NCBI GenBank assembly: GCA_028641055.1 | Contig: CM054060.1 | Span: forward strand, 205,182,445-205,246,444 | Direction of reading: 5' to 3' | DNA length: 64,000 nucleotides | From: Alopecurus myosuroides | Taxonomy: Eukaryota; Streptophyta; Magnoliopsida; Poales; Poaceae | Part shown: piece by piece, positions 1 through 11,645 of the stretch | Layout: each line of letters opens with the position of its first letter | Numbering within the stretch: position 1 is the first letter of the stretch | Translations under genes and position numbers: made by a program | The notes under the pieces: model-generated | What the model was told of the DNA's origin: nothing | The model's database searches: none | What the model saw: only the letters and a program-made list of their open reading frames with translations

Positions 1-3000
1 AATTCGACAGAAGAAGACGGAAGGCTATAGGCAAGGAAATAATCTGGCTTTTAGCAGCTAATTTTATCCAGGAAGTTATTCATACCGATTGGTCTGCTAA
101 TGCGGTATTAGTCCCGAAGAAATACGCTATCGTCCTTAGGATGTGTTTAGATTATACTGATTTGAAAAAATTATGCCCAAAAGATAGGTTCGCCTTACCA
201 AGAATCGATCAAATAATAGATGACACTGCTGGCTCTGAGCTTATATATTTTTTGGATGCTTATTCGAATATCATCAAATCCGCATGAAGGAAGAGGACCA
301 AATAAAAACCTCTTTCATAACACCCTATTGAACGTACTATTATATAACCATGCCTTTTGGCTTGAAGAACGCCGGAGCTACATACCAGCGTTCCATTCAA
401 AGATGCTTGCACGATTAAATAGGCAAAAACATCCATGTCTACGTGGATGATATTGCCGTTGTTTCCAAGGAAAATCATACGCTCCTTGAAGATCTACGAG
501 AAACTTTCGATAGTTTGCGCACTTACACAATAATTTTGAATCCATTAAAGTGCATATTTGGGGTTCCCTCAAGAAAACTTCTGGGTTTCATCGTTTCTCA
601 TAGAGGAGTCGAAGTAAACACGGAAAAGATAAAATCAATCCTGAACATCAAAAGTCCTACATGCCTAAAAGACGTCCAGAGATTAACGAGTTCTGCAGCC
701 TCCGTAAGAAGCTTCATAAGCCGGCTTGGCGACGAAGCTCTTCCATTATAAAAATTGTTGAAGTAATCCGACAAATTTGTGTGGACAGAAGAAGCAGACA
801 AAGCGCTAATCCAGCTAAAGGAAACTTTAACGAAAGCCCCGATTTTGGCATCCCCAAAGGAGGAAGAACAAATGTTACTGTATTTAACAGGAACAAACAG
901 GGTCATCATCGCGGTGATAATTGTGGAAAGGAAGAAATAATAACAGAGTATTCCAGACCAACATCCGATATATTACATATGTGAAGTATTCTCGTATTCA
1001 AAGCAAAGGTATCCACATTATCAAAAACTAGCATATGGCGTATTTTTGGCATCACGAAAACTCCGTCATTATTTCCAAGGGCATTCCATAACAGTGGTAA
1101 GCAAAGCACCACTAGAGGATATCATAAACAATGCGGACGCTACAGGTAGAGTCGCCAAATGGGGCATTGAGCTTGCTGCATTCGACATTAAGTACCAACC
1201 CCAGACGACAATCAAATTCTAGGTGTTGGCAGACTTTGTAACCAATTGGACAAAAGCCACGGACATGCCAATGCAGAGTCAGAATATTAGATAATGCATT
1301 TTGACGGATCCAAAATGAAAGAAGGTGTTGGTGCAGGTGTGGTGCTCAAATCTCCAAAGGGCGAAAAAATGGAGTACGTGCTTCAAATTTACTTCAATGC
1401 CAGTAATAATGTGGCAGAGTATGATGCACTACTTCGCGTCTTGCATATTTCAAAGGAAATATGCCTCAAATGCATACTATGCCATGGGACTCGGATTTAG
1501 TACATCACGAGCTTAACCAGACATGGGATGCAAAAAGCCCCATAATGGCGGAATATCGGAGAACTATCGACGAATTCGCCATATGCTTTCTAGAATTTGC
1601 GGTAAACCATGTAAAGAGGGAAGAAAACTGGAATGCAGATACTTTAACCCGAATGGGCTCGGAGAGGGTAAAAACATTACCACCTGGTGTTTTCGACCAG
1701 CATTTGTACGAACCATCAATAAAAGGTGGAGATGTATCCTTAATTTCCGAGTCAATTGAGGCCCCGCTCGTAATCCCGGATTGGACGGTACCATACCTGA
1801 ATTTCTTAGTTAATCAGAAATTCCCGGACGAAGCAGACGAGGTCTTGCAAAGACAGATAAAGCGCCGATGAAAGGGACACATGGTAATTAATGGTTACCT
1901 ATATAAACGCAACACATCCGGAATTTTACAGCGTTGTGTTTCGCCGGAAGAAGGACGACAAATCCTACAAGAAATCCATGCCGGAGATTGCGAACATCAT
2001 GCTCAATCAAAAAGCATAGTCAAGAAAGCATTCCAAGCAGGGTTTTTCCGACTTACAACCAAGACAGGCACGAAGCACATAGTTAATACATGTGTCGGAT
2101 GCCAGTATTACGCCAAGCAGACAAATATGTCGGCCCAAGCACTCAAAACTATTCCCATTACATCGCCGTTTGCGGTCTGGGGGCTAGATATGATGGGGCC
2201 ATTCAAAACTGCAATAGGCGGAGTTACACATCTACTCGTTGTAGTGGATAAGTATACCAAGTGGGTGGAAGCTAAACCCATCAAAAAGCTTGAAGGTGTG
2301 ACTGCCAGAAATTTTGTCATAGACATTGTCATGAGATAGGGCGTTCCATATAGTATAATCACGGATAACGGGACAAATTTCGCAATTGGAGAGTTAGCAA
2401 AATATTACCGGCAAACTGGAATTCGCATTGATTTAGCATCAGTGGGACATCCACGGTCCAATGGCCAGGTTGAGCGTATGAATAGCTCAATCTTGCAAGG
2501 AATACACCCAAGACCCGAAACACCTCTTCACAGAGCAACTGGAGCATGGGTAGAATAATTTCCTTCCGTGCTTTGGAGCATACGCAGAACACCGAATAGA
2601 TCAATGGGGCAGGCGCCCTTTTTTCCTGATTTATGGAGCAGAAGCAGTGCTCCCTACGGACATGATCTATGATAGCGCTGAGTGCAAGATTATAATGAGG
2701 CGGATGCCGAAACTGCATGTCAGGACGCCATCGATCTTTTTAGAAGAAGAACGAGAACTTGTGTTACAAAGATCCGCCATTTATCAGCAAGGTTTATGGC
2801 GATATCACAGGTAGAAAATCAAGCATCATTCTTTCAAAGAAGGTGACTTAGTGCTAAGACGGGTGCATGAAAGGAAACACAAGTTAGCCCCAGTATGGGA
2901 GGGACCTTTCGTCATTAGCAAAGCTATGAAAAATGGACCATACTACCTTGTACATATTCGGGATGATGAAGATGACCCAAAATATAGCAGTTGCAAGAGG

Positions 3001-3078
3001 AAAAGACACATAGATGTAGAGCTAGGAGAGACAAAATGGTCTTGGAGCATCCAGCAGTTACGTCCTTTCTGTACCTAG
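1..3078 (+). pseudogene. Element A pol remnant: reverse transcriptase, RNase H, integrase
   Basis: This is a decayed gypsy-type pol read on the plus strand. The RT active site YVDD is at 440-451, in a context matching the RT of element B almost word for word (LLGFIVSHRG, PTC.KDVQRLT). A tether region and RNase H start (HFDGSKMKEG, 1294-1500) follow, then a frameshift near 1470. The integrase has an HHCC-type zinc finger (1960-2120, CVGCQYYAK at its end), a catalytic core (GLDMMGPF at about 2185, SDNGTNF-like ITDNGTNF at about 2358, GQVERMN at about 2465) and a C-terminal domain (2851-3078, LAPVWEGPF). At least ten in-frame stops and several frameshifts rule out function. Position 1 corresponds to about 10813 in B, so the part B has lost survives here. 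Confidence 0.9.
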
Positions 3079-3691
3079 TCCAATTCTATGTAAACATTAT
3101 GGAGATCATGAAATAAAATTGTCGGAAATCCATGCACTTTCGTTTTCTGTCATTTACCAATAAAGCCTGTTCCAGCTTTTCTATTTCCCAATGATCTTTC
3201 AATTTGCTTCAATGTTAACCCGAAATTTTCCTTCATGCTCGGAGTTAAAAAAACTGAATGCTTTTAAGCCTAACCAAAAGTTAGCAGAACACCAGATTGT
3301 GCCTTCGTGCCTAGAGTTCATACTTTTTAGCTCCTTATTTTCTTGAGTATTATCTGATTGTTTGTTTCCTGGGTCACTAAATTAATAAGTTAAAGTGCCA
3401 AAGTGTGGCTCATGATTCCGAGTTTAGACTGATCGGTTTCTTAACCCGGTTGCTCGGCGTGAAGATTTAATACTTTTGGAATCACTTAAACACTAAGAAA
3501 GGTTAAAGCATACAAACCAGAGAACTTAAAAAGAAAAGGAGAGAAATTAACCTGGAAGAATAATTTTTAAAAAAGTGCAAAAGGCTAAATTGTTCATACA
3601 AAAGCAGGCATTTAGAATGCATTACATTGTTAAATTTTACAATGAAAAATAGTAATGCATTCTTCCTCCTTTGGTAGGTGCAGAGCTATGA
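3079..3691. other. Spacer of element A between pol and the antisense gene
   Basis: No open frame of note. It is alignable by eye with 11646-12270 of element B (shared GATCATGAAATAAA near the start, TTCCCAATGATCTT, AACCCGAA and TGATTGTT-like blocks). It is therefore the 3' end of two convergent transcription units: pol on plus and the antisense gene on minus. The AATAAA at about 3112 could be a poly(A) signal of the plus-strand unit. Confidence 0.6.
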
Positions 3692-6439
3692 TCACTCTTC
3701 GACATCCGCATACTCGTCGTCGTCCTTGCTATCACTCGGATTCTCCGGAGTTGATGGAATTTCTTCCTTCACGTAGAATGTGGTGGTGGAGACCATCTGA
3801 CTGATCTTGGAGGTATATACCTTGACAGAATTGAAAATGTCCGCCCTTTGAGCTTCGGTGTAGTCTTGGGGGATGCTGGTTGCGACGCGCCATGTTTTCG
3901 CGGAGGGGTATTGCATAAGCATGAGCCCAAGGGCCATGCGCACTCTACCGCGTGCTGCTGACTTCATCCAGGATTCCCGCTACAAGATAACTTCATTGAA
4001 GGCATCGGGAAGTCCCCAATGTCGGAGTAGTCATCCTTCTTATCTGGGAGGCACTTGCTAACAAGCTTCCTGCCAGATTTTTTCATGCTTTCGGCGAAGC
4101 CACCGAAAGCTCAGATGTTCTCTTTCCGAGAAAAAGAAGGATTGCCTTCCGCTAAAAGAAGGAATAGATAAATGTTAGTATAACTCAGAGAAGAACAATA
4201 CCAGTTCTAAACTGAAAGAAAACCGGTAAAATTAAAAGCATACCGAGAATATGTTTGTCTATCTCCGCGATCTCCTCGAGGCGATCGTGAAGAGAAGACT
4301 CCAGAACCCGGATGGTGGAGCTGTCTTTTTTGCTCTAAGCTTTTAGCCGAGCCTCGAAAGTTTCCAAGTTCTTTCGGCTTTCAGCCAGCTCCTTCTGGAT
4401 CTTCAAGTTTTCCTTGCGAATTTCCAGGTATTCGTTTTGGAGCTGCTGAGCATTGCCAGAATCGGCAGCTATCTGCTGCGCTTCAGCAGTCAAGGCTATA
4501 AAGACGGAAAAAATAGTTAGCGCGAAAGCATACAAACTCGCAAGGCAAAAAATCATATAATGAAAAAGTATACTTACAAGCATTCTCCTTGAATTGCTTT
4601 TGAACCTCCGCAAGATCTGTCTCCTTTTCCTCCGTGATTTGGAGGAAGGAGCGCACCTCCTTATTTTTCATGGAAAGCTTTTCGAGCACTTCCATGTTAA
4701 TGCTTTCGGCGGTTTGCTAAAAGAGAGCAGACGAGAGAAATCGGTGAATCCAAAAGAAGAAGATTGTATCCTAAAAAGTATTAATACAAAAAGAATGCTT
4801 TTGTATTAATGCTTGAGGGCTGGAAGTATGCCTGGCTCATCTTTTGGATCCCTGAAAGCATATCGGTGAAATCCTTGCTCGAACCTGCGAAGAAAATCCC
4901 TAGATGGCAAATGTCGTCTTGAATGACCTGCCGATGGGAGAAAGTGTAGTTATGCCGGATAATTAAACCTCCTTGCTTCCAAGGACGGATCAGGGGGCCT
5001 TTGACAAATTCTTTTATAGCCCATTGGTGCATATAGTCATTCTTGTCACAACATGCTTCCTGTTTTACCTTGAACTTGTGGTCAAAAGACGAAGCGTCTC
5101 GTCGAGATTGACGAAGGACGACTCTCCTTGCTCTGGCTGTGCCGCCCTTTCCCGCACATCTGGGAAGGATGTATCAGGATGGCTGGGCTGGTTGGAAGGT
5201 GGAAGATCTTCGTCTTGAACAGGGGCGGGATGCTGTCCCAAAACATCCGCCACTAGTGTGTCCGAGGCGACGGAGGGAGAAAGCTTTGGTTCACGGTGTG
5301 CGATAACTTTCCGCCTTTTCACTTTTGTCCCCTTTAGAGGGACGGGAGATAGACTGGAAAGGAGGAAAATAATACTATTGATTAAACCGGTGAAACTTGT
5401 GAATGCAAAAATAAAGGTATGATAAATACCTGGAAGTATAGACGGCTACGCCATCTAGGTTGATGGCCTCTGAGGTGGAAAAAGCCTGCTTCGTTTCCTG
5501 CCTTTCGAAGTTGCAAACCTGGACTTCACGGCCGCGTCTTCCTCGGCAGACACAAGTTGGTCTTCCGACAGGGTCTCAAGCTGCAAAAACATGAAAAGAT
5601 GTTAGTATACTTTCGTATGTGCAAAGAATAAAAATCCTTCCTAAAAGTCAAAAGCATGAAAAGTACCTCGAGAGGAGGGTTTTCTGCAGTGTACATGGCC
5701 AGGCTCTCCACGTACTGGGTGCGGGTAGATACCAAATGATTCACCCTTTTCTGACATGTTTAGTAGGACATTCCGGAGCTGGTCACCCGCATGGTATCCT
5801 CTAGGACTTGGTAGGTGCAGAGAAGATGGCCGGCGCGGTGAGAGAGTGGTTGGATCCATCGACCCAGCCATCATAAGACAGTGTCCATCCCCGTAAGAGG
5901 TGGGGGAGGACACGACCAACTTGGAAATCTGCCTCTTGATCCTTAGTAGACCTGGCCGCAGTTCCTGGACGATGTCTAGTGCCCAGTTATCCCTGGGATA
6001 GGTGGAGTAATTTTCGAAAGGTGGAATCCCTGTATCCTTTCTAGGATAAGGGGTATCCAAATAATAAAAGAAGGAACCCGTCCAGTGTTCGACAGATTGT
6101 GATGTTTTGATCTGTAGGAACCATTCCTCTCTGCCACGACGCAGATTCAAGGTTATGGTCCCGTAGATAGGAGGAAGGCCATCAGAAGTGTTTCGCTTCA
6201 CATAGAAGCAATATTGGAAAAAATCTAACCTAGGAGCTATTCCTAGGTAGCCCTCGAATAAGGCTTGAAAGTCAGAAAGCTAGATGATGGAGTTGGGAAA
6301 AAGATTATGCGGCTGGACACCGTAATGGTGGAGAATCTAAAGTAAAAGGCGGAAGGGGGGAAACCCATAACTCAGAGAGCGTGCGTGGCTGGCACGACCC
6401 TTTCTCCGTCTTCTGACTTGGGTTCTTCGTCTTCCTCCT
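3692..6439 (-). pseudogene. Element A antisense gene, 3' part (last exons and most of exon 1), decayed
   Basis: Homologous to the intact antisense gene of element B (12271-15215). Readable pieces on the minus strand are: end of exon 1 at 5667-6201 (RREEWFLQIKTS, WTGSFFYYLDTPYPR, PRDNWALDIVQ), matching the family annotated as putative gypsy type transposon domain (PF04195); a middle exon at 5065-5322; coiled-coil exons at 4335-4695; and the acidic C-terminal exon at 3692-3967 (MALGLMLMQYPSAKTWRVA, then many D and E). Intron boundaries fall where they do in B, for example after PPLE at about 5667. Stops and frameshifts are scattered through exon 1. Element B is inserted just after the codons for RIEE, so exon 1 resumes at 16307. 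Confidence 0.82.
6435..6439. repeat. Target site duplication of element B, left copy (CTCCT)
   Basis: CTCCT directly precedes the TGTCGG start of the 5' LTR. The same five bases follow the 3' LTR at 16307-16311. A perfect 5-bp duplication is standard for Ty3/gypsy integration and fixes the element ends. Confidence 0.95.
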
Positions 6440-6991
6440 TGTCGGATATATACCAAATAGGGGTATAGAAGATGGTAGACAAAGTGCCGGATTACCAGGG
6501 TGGCCTAAGTGGTAGTGGGCTTAGGTCCATTAGGCGGCCCAGTAATCCGACGCACAGAAGCCGGATTCTAGAAGAACCCGGATCACGGCCCATGTGATCT
6601 GGCTTGGAGGAGAAGACGGATTCCTTGCTTTCCAAGTTACAAGTTACCGTAGTCTTCTAGGTTTCCTATTCTGTAAGCCCTAATCCGGCTATTATATAAA
6701 GCCGGACGGGAGATAGATAGAGAGAACGAATAACAGAGAAGCTCTACGCCAACTCGCCGAGAAGCTCATCCTCGTCGAGTAGATTATATCTAAACCCTCA
6801 CATTGTATCCCTGTTTACGGGCTTTAGTCCCGATTAGTGAGAAGTGCAGGAGTAGGCACGTCGTACTGTCGCGACGTACCGAACCTGGGTAAATCCTGTG
6901 TTCTGTGTTTACTACGCGATCCCGTTACCCCACGTCTCTACCGTAGTCTCATGGCACCCCCGTCTATGAAAACTACTACGATGTCTCGACA
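6440..6991 (+). repeat. Element B 5' LTR
   Basis: Starts TGTCGGATATATACC and ends ATGTCTCGACA. It is near-identical to 15755-16306. The visible differences are AGACGG versus AGAAGG near 6617 and two bases in AGATTATATC versus AGCTTAGATC near 6783. It carries the sense promoter (TATA at 6693-6700). The downstream 270 bases become the R/U5 leader and contain start codons in frame with gag. Confidence 0.95.
6693..6700 (+). promoter_or_regulatory. LTR TATA box driving element B gag-pol
   Basis: TATATAAA in the context GGCTATTATATAAAGCC. Transcription would start roughly 25-35 bases downstream, near 6725-6735, leaving R/U5 between there and 6991. The same motif occurs in A's 3' LTR (CTATCTATATAAAGCC near 17537). 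Confidence 0.75.
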
Positions 6992-9900
6992 GTTGGCGCC
7001 CACCGTGGGGCAAACGACGTCAGGCGTAAAATTCCGATCTGGGATACTTGGCGGAATCGGAAGATCAATCACTGTCGGAAGCTTGGAGTTCGACAACGAC
7101 GTCGGGCGCTTCCTCGACAACGGATCCTACATACCGGCGCAAAACCACCTGGTAAGTGCCTGCGTGTTACCGATAGGATCTGCTAACATCTTTATCGGAC
7201 TAACTGCAGAAGCAATGGGGTTTTGCGGTGGAAGCAAATTTATCCCACCCGCCCTATACCCAGTCGAAGATGACTATGATGCCGGATTCTGCTCAGATCG
7301 CCGACAAAAAAGTGATACACACTTTATCGGCATGGTGCAATCCGAAATCGCCGAAAACACGGATGACGGAAATCCCGTGCAAGAGGCAGACAACAACGCA
7401 CCCGTCATGGAGACGGAAGATCAAACACCCGTCACAGAGGCGGAAGATCCGACATCCGTCAACAAGACGATGAACTCGGAAGCAGAATCCGTGCTTGCCG
7501 CCATTGAGGCGAGGTTGGAGTCGGAAACCGGATCGGATAACTTCGACTCCGAAGACGAAGATGAGGACGCCTTCGTAAGAAAGGTTAAGTCCTTTCAAGA
7601 GGGATTCCATGAAATTCTAATGGCGAAACCGGCTGATACCACGGACGCCGGCAGCCAGGAAAGCCCTAAAACCCCTCCGCCAGAGGAAGAGAGAGAAGAC
7701 GGAGAAACTTCTCCGATATTCCCCAATGTCAAGGAGATGACAGAAGATGAACCTGTCAAAAAACCTCCCTCTTCCAAGAAAAAGCACCGTGCTGCTAAAA
7801 AACTCCAATACAAAATCCGGAAGAAAAAATCAGCTGATCTCGCTGATGAAAACCTGGAAGTAGGAGATGTTAGCGGAACAAAGCCTGCGGAGAAGAAATC
7901 CAAAGAAATCACTGCTCCGCCAATGACGGAACAGGAAGAGCAAGAGCTATTGCAAACACCAGTGGGACCAGATGAACCCCCTGAGATGCTGGAAGCCAGG
8001 AGACAAGCTTTCCAACGGCAACAGCAACATCTACTCAGATCTCGGCAACATCTCCAACAAACCCATAATGACATCAAGGTCATGAAGGAAGAAATAGAGG
8101 AGTACGAGAGAAAGAATAGATCCGCGTTAAAACCTACTAGGTTACCCGGAATCGCAAGACCGGAAGAACTGCTGCCAAAAGAAAGGTTCCATAACCCATC
8201 TTGGGAAAAGCAGGTAAACGGCAAAGATGCCAAGGGCGAACCAATATACAAGACCGCAGCAGAAAACGCGGAAGCAGCGTTCGCGATTCTTAACAACGAT
8301 CTGTATTCCAACGGGGAAAAACTCCAAGGGGTGTATGCTTTCCTAGGAAACGCATTGCAACAACAACAGCGCGCCCAAGAGCGATCAGGGAGGCTGCATG
8401 ATAACTCCGCCCTATGCAAAACAGCTACTTGCGCTGCTGGAGCACCTGGACCGGAAGAACCCGGGGATTCAGACAACTCAAAAGATAAAAAAGAGGATCC
8501 GAGAAAAGACAAGAAAAACCCCGACAACCGGGATGCAGCGTCTAGGACCGGATCCCATCTCCCGAAAGATGGACATAAACCCCGTGATCGGGAAGACAAA
8601 CACTGGAACGACGGCAAAATAATGCCACCTCCGAGAAACCCAGCTGAGAAAGCTGGAAGATACGATATACCTCACAGGCGTGAGAGATCCCGGACACCTC
8701 CTAAGGACAAAGAAAGGCACAGGAGTAGAACTCCGCCTAATCCGAAAGGGCGTGATCACGGAAGAGATAGAAACAATCCCGGAAAAGCGCGTTCGCGCAA
8801 CAATGGAAGAGAAAGGAGCAGATCCCCTTCCGTCCATTCAGCCGGAAGATATTTTGCACACATTGACAGAGCAGAAAAGGATGATCTATACTTTGGTCCT
8901 AAGTGTTTTACTGACAGGATCCGAAGAATAACGCTGCATTCTGGCTTTGCCAAGGTCGGTCCAACGTACCAGAAATACACCGGTAGCACAAACCCGGATA
9001 CCTGGCTCTCGGATTACTATACAACCGTCCAGATCAACAATGGGACAGACTTGGAAGCTGTCAAGTTTCTTCCCCTAATGTTGCTGGACGGAGCCAGAGA
9101 TTGGATCAATGGATTACCATCAAGAACAGTCGACAGCTGGGATGATATGGCTAGAGTATTCACTCAGCATTTCCGGGGAACGTACAAACGCCCGAACAGC
9201 ATCAACCAGCTAAACCGTTGCACGCAATTCGAAGATGAACCATACGTGGATTTCATCTCCAGATGGACAACAATGAAGAATAGTTGCTCTGGAGTAACTG
9301 ACGTACAAGCAATGCATGCTTTCGTCAATGGCCTAAAACCCGGACTCGTACCGTTCATGGTTGGTTCCAAAAAGCACAAAGATCTTGGATCTATGCTTAC
9401 AACCGCCAATGAGCACGCTGCAGCCGAAAACGACATCAGAGCAAGAGGAGGCAATATCGAATCACTGATACTTGCCAAGAAAACCCCTCGTTCTGACAAA
9501 AAAGGAACTCCAGAAACAACGACGAAACCCAAAGAGGTCAACATAGCATTTGGAGGAGAAAAGGGAAACAAGTGGAAAGGACGCAACCCAGATCCAATCA
9601 ACTACACTCCAGAGGAGTGGGAAAGGATTAAGTCGGAACCTTGTGTTCACCACTCGCAATTTGGGAAACCCACCCATACAAACGCGCAATGCCGGCTAAA
9701 TAAGCACATGAAAGGCAGTGCAGGAGCCGGAAGTAAGGGGAAGGGTTCCAAAAGGAAACCCGCCAAACAAAAGCCAGAAGCTGACAAAGAAGACAGCGAA
9801 TCGGACACTGACGAAAAAATCCAGGAACAACAGCGTAAAAGCGAACCCAAGTTTCCAAGAATTCATGGAGAAGCAATGCTAACTTTCTTAGCAACCCCGT

Positions 9901-9995
9901 CAGCAAAGGTGGCCAAAAGAACACTTCGAGAAATAAACGCGGTTGTTCCGGCAACCCCGAAATTCTTGAAGTACTCCAACACACCGATAATCTAG
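6837..9995 (+). CDS. gag: Element B Gag polyprotein, reading frame starting inside the LTR
   Basis: This is an open frame of 1,052 codons. In-frame ATGs lie in U5 at 6837 and, last before the LTR end, at 6981 (MSRQLAPTVG), which would give about 1,004 residues. The N-terminal third is acidic and low-complexity (many E, D, P). There is a coiled-coil Gln/Arg-rich stretch at about 7940-8130 and an Arg/Asp/Lys-rich stretch at 8480-8840. The retrotransposon gag domain is at about 8970-9450 (TNPDTWLSDYY, WDDMARVFTQHFRGTYKRP). Near the C terminus the zinc-knuckle-like CVHHSQFGKPTHTNAQC (from 9642) fits the plant Tat Gag. The frame stops at TAG 9993-9995, but the same frame continues into protease, so the stop is probably a mutation. 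Gag packages the element RNA in cytoplasmic particles. Confidence 0.85.
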   Translation: MRSAGVGTSYCRDVPNLGKSCVLCLLRDPVTPRLYRSLMAPPSMKTTTMSRQLAPTVGQTTSGVKFRSGILGGIGRSITVGSLEFDNDVGRFLDNGSYIPAQNHLVSACVLPIGSANIFIGLTAEAMGFCGGSKFIPPALYPVEDDYDAGFCSDRRQKSDTHFIGMVQSEIAENTDDGNPVQEADNNAPVMETEDQTPVTEAEDPTSVNKTMNSEAESVLAAIEARLESETGSDNFDSEDEDEDAFVRKVKSFQEGFHEILMAKPADTTDAGSQESPKTPPPEEEREDGETSPIFPNVKEMTEDEPVKKPPSSKKKHRAAKKLQYKIRKKKSADLADENLEVGDVSGTKPAEKKSKEITAPPMTEQEEQELLQTPVGPDEPPEMLEARRQAFQRQQQHLLRSRQHLQQTHNDIKVMKEEIEEYERKNRSALKPTRLPGIARPEELLPKERFHNPSWEKQVNGKDAKGEPIYKTAAENAEAAFAILNNDLYSNGEKLQGVYAFLGNALQQQQRAQERSGRLHDNSALCKTATCAAGAPGPEEPGDSDNSKDKKEDPRKDKKNPDNRDAASRTGSHLPKDGHKPRDREDKHWNDGKIMPPPRNPAEKAGRYDIPHRRERSRTPPKDKERHRSRTPPNPKGRDHGRDRNNPGKARSRNNGRERSRSPSVHSAGRYFAHIDRAEKDDLYFGPKCFTDRIRRITLHSGFAKVGPTYQKYTGSTNPDTWLSDYYTTVQINNGTDLEAVKFLPLMLLDGARDWINGLPSRTVDSWDDMARVFTQHFRGTYKRPNSINQLNRCTQFEDEPYVDFISRWTTMKNSCSGVTDVQAMHAFVNGLKPGLVPFMVGSKKHKDLGSMLTTANEHAAAENDIRARGGNIESLILAKKTPRSDKKGTPETTTKPKEVNIAFGGEKGNKWKGRNPDPINYTPEEWERIKSEPCVHHSQFGKPTHTNAQCRLNKHMKGSAGAGSKGKGSKRKPAKQKPEADKEDSESDTDEKIQEQQRKSEPKFPRIHGEAMLTFLATPSAKVAKRTLREINAVVPATPKFLKYSNTPII
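6994..7011 (+). other. Element B primer binding site
   Basis: TGGCGCCCACCGTGGGGC begins two bases after the LTR end. It starts TGG, complementary to a tRNA CCA tail. Element C has the same site with one change (TGGCACCCACCGTGGGGC), so the primer is shared. I do not assign the tRNA species from memory. The gag reading frame runs straight through this site (LAPTVG). Confidence 0.88.
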
Positions 9996-11645
9996 GATCA
10001 GTCTGATCATCCCGGAAATATCCCTGAACCCGGCACACAAGCTCTTGTTGTAAGCCCTATTGTTTAAAACACTAGGCTAAGAAGAGTGTTGATGGATGGA
10101 GGATCCAGCATTAATATAATGTACCTGGATACACTGAAGCATCTGAAGATTTCCGAGTCTCAGCTCAACTACAGCAATATACGTTTCCATGGCATTGTCC
10201 CTGGCAGGCAAGCACGATCCCTAGGAGAAATTTCCCTAGATGTCACCTTCGGAGATAAAGATCACTTCCGACAGGAAAAAGTATCCTTCGAAGTAGTGCC
10301 GTTCGAAAGCGTGTATCACGCAATACTCGGACGTCCAGCTTTCGCCAAATTCATGGCAAGATCTTGTTATATCTATAACAAGCTGAAGATGCCAGGACCC
10401 AAGGGAGGAGTAATCACTATAGCCGGTGATTTCAAGCTGGCAAACGAGTTGGAGAAAGAAAACGCCCTTTGCGCTCAGAGAGTCATAGCAAAGGAAGAAC
10501 TGAAGGAATTAGCCAAGGAGGTATCGCCGTCAGAAATGCCGGCAGGAAAAGAAACCCGGAAGCCAACAGACAGCTTCAAGGCGTCCGAAAATACAAGACA
10601 GGTAATCCTAGATCCCAAAGATCCGACAAAATTTGTCGTCGTAGGGACTGGGATGACTGACAAATAGGAAGGCGAGCTCATCAAGTTCCTCCGTGAGAAC
10701 TGGGATATTTTTGCCTGGTGTCCAGCTGACATGCCAGGTTTACCCAGGGAACTTGCTGAGCACCAACTCAAGGTTATTCCTGGATCAAAACCCGTCAAAC
10801 AAGGTCTCCGTCGATTTGACGGAAGAAGACGGAAGGCTATTGGCAAGGAAATTATCCGGCTTTTAGCAGCGGATTTCATCAAGGAAGTAATCCATACTGA
10901 CTGGTCCGCAAATCCGGTATTAGTACCGAAGAAAGACACTACTGCTCTTAGAATGTGTATAGATTACACAGGCTTGAACAAATTGTGTCCGAAAGATAGG
11001 TTTGCATTACCGCGAATCGATCAAATAATAGATGCCACCGCAGGCTCTGAGCTTTTGTGCTTTTTGGATGCATACTCCGGGTACCACCAAATACGCATGA
11101 AAAAGGAAGATCAAATTAAGACTTCTTTCATCTCCCCATACGGGACGTATTACTACGTAACCATGCCGTTTGGCCTGAAGAACGCAGGTGCAACCTACCA
11201 GCATTGCATGCAACGTTGTTTGCATAGTCAGATTGGAAAAAATGTCCATGTTTATGTGGACGATATTGCTGTCGTAACCAAGGAAAAAGATACACTCCTT
11301 GAGGATTTGCGAGAAACTTACGAAAACTTACGCACCTACAAGATGAAGTTGAATCCATCTAAATGCGTATTCGGGGTTCCCTCAGGAAAACTTCTGGGTT
11401 TTATCGTTTCTCACAGAGGAATAGAAGTTAACCCGGAAAAGATCAAGGCAATCTTGAACATCACAAAACCTACCTGCGTCAAAGATGTCCAAAGATTGAC
11501 GGGTTCTGTTGCAGCCGTCAGCAGATTTATTAGTCGGCTGGGGGCTAAAACCCTAACACTATACAAGTTGTTGAAGAAATCCGACAAAGTCAAGTGGATA
11601 GCAAAGCTTTGGAATACATAGCAGTTATGTCTCTTCCATACTTAG
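9996..11645 (+). pseudogene. pol: Element B protease and reverse transcriptase, with in-frame stops and RNase H/integrase deleted
   Basis: Continues the gag frame. An aspartic protease with active site DGGSS (10095-10109) and ILGRPAFAKF (about 10325) is followed by RT with the motifs MCIDYTGLNKLCPKD, PFGLKNAGATYQ and YVDD (11253-11264). Stops in the same frame are TAG 9993, TAA 10065 and TAG 10665. After the RT thumb/connection (LLKKSDKVKW, about 11595) the sequence jumps to the last residues of the integrase gene (WNT-stop-QL, compare WSIQQL in A at about 3043). An internal deletion of roughly 2.2 kb therefore removed RNase H and integrase while keeping the frame. TAG 11619-11621 lies in that remnant. 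The copy cannot transpose on its own. Confidence 0.88.

Noticed and set aside
7152..7209. Possible intron in gag (GTAAGT ... CTGCAG)
   Set aside because: 58 bases is below the usual plant minimum and not a multiple of three. Removing it would break an open frame.
7595..8617. 340-codon minus-strand frame opposite gag of B
   Set aside because: Shadow of the acidic, codon-biased gag frame (Ser/Leu/Phe-rich complement of Glu/Lys codons). No promoter or conserved motif, and it does not correspond to the real antisense gene.
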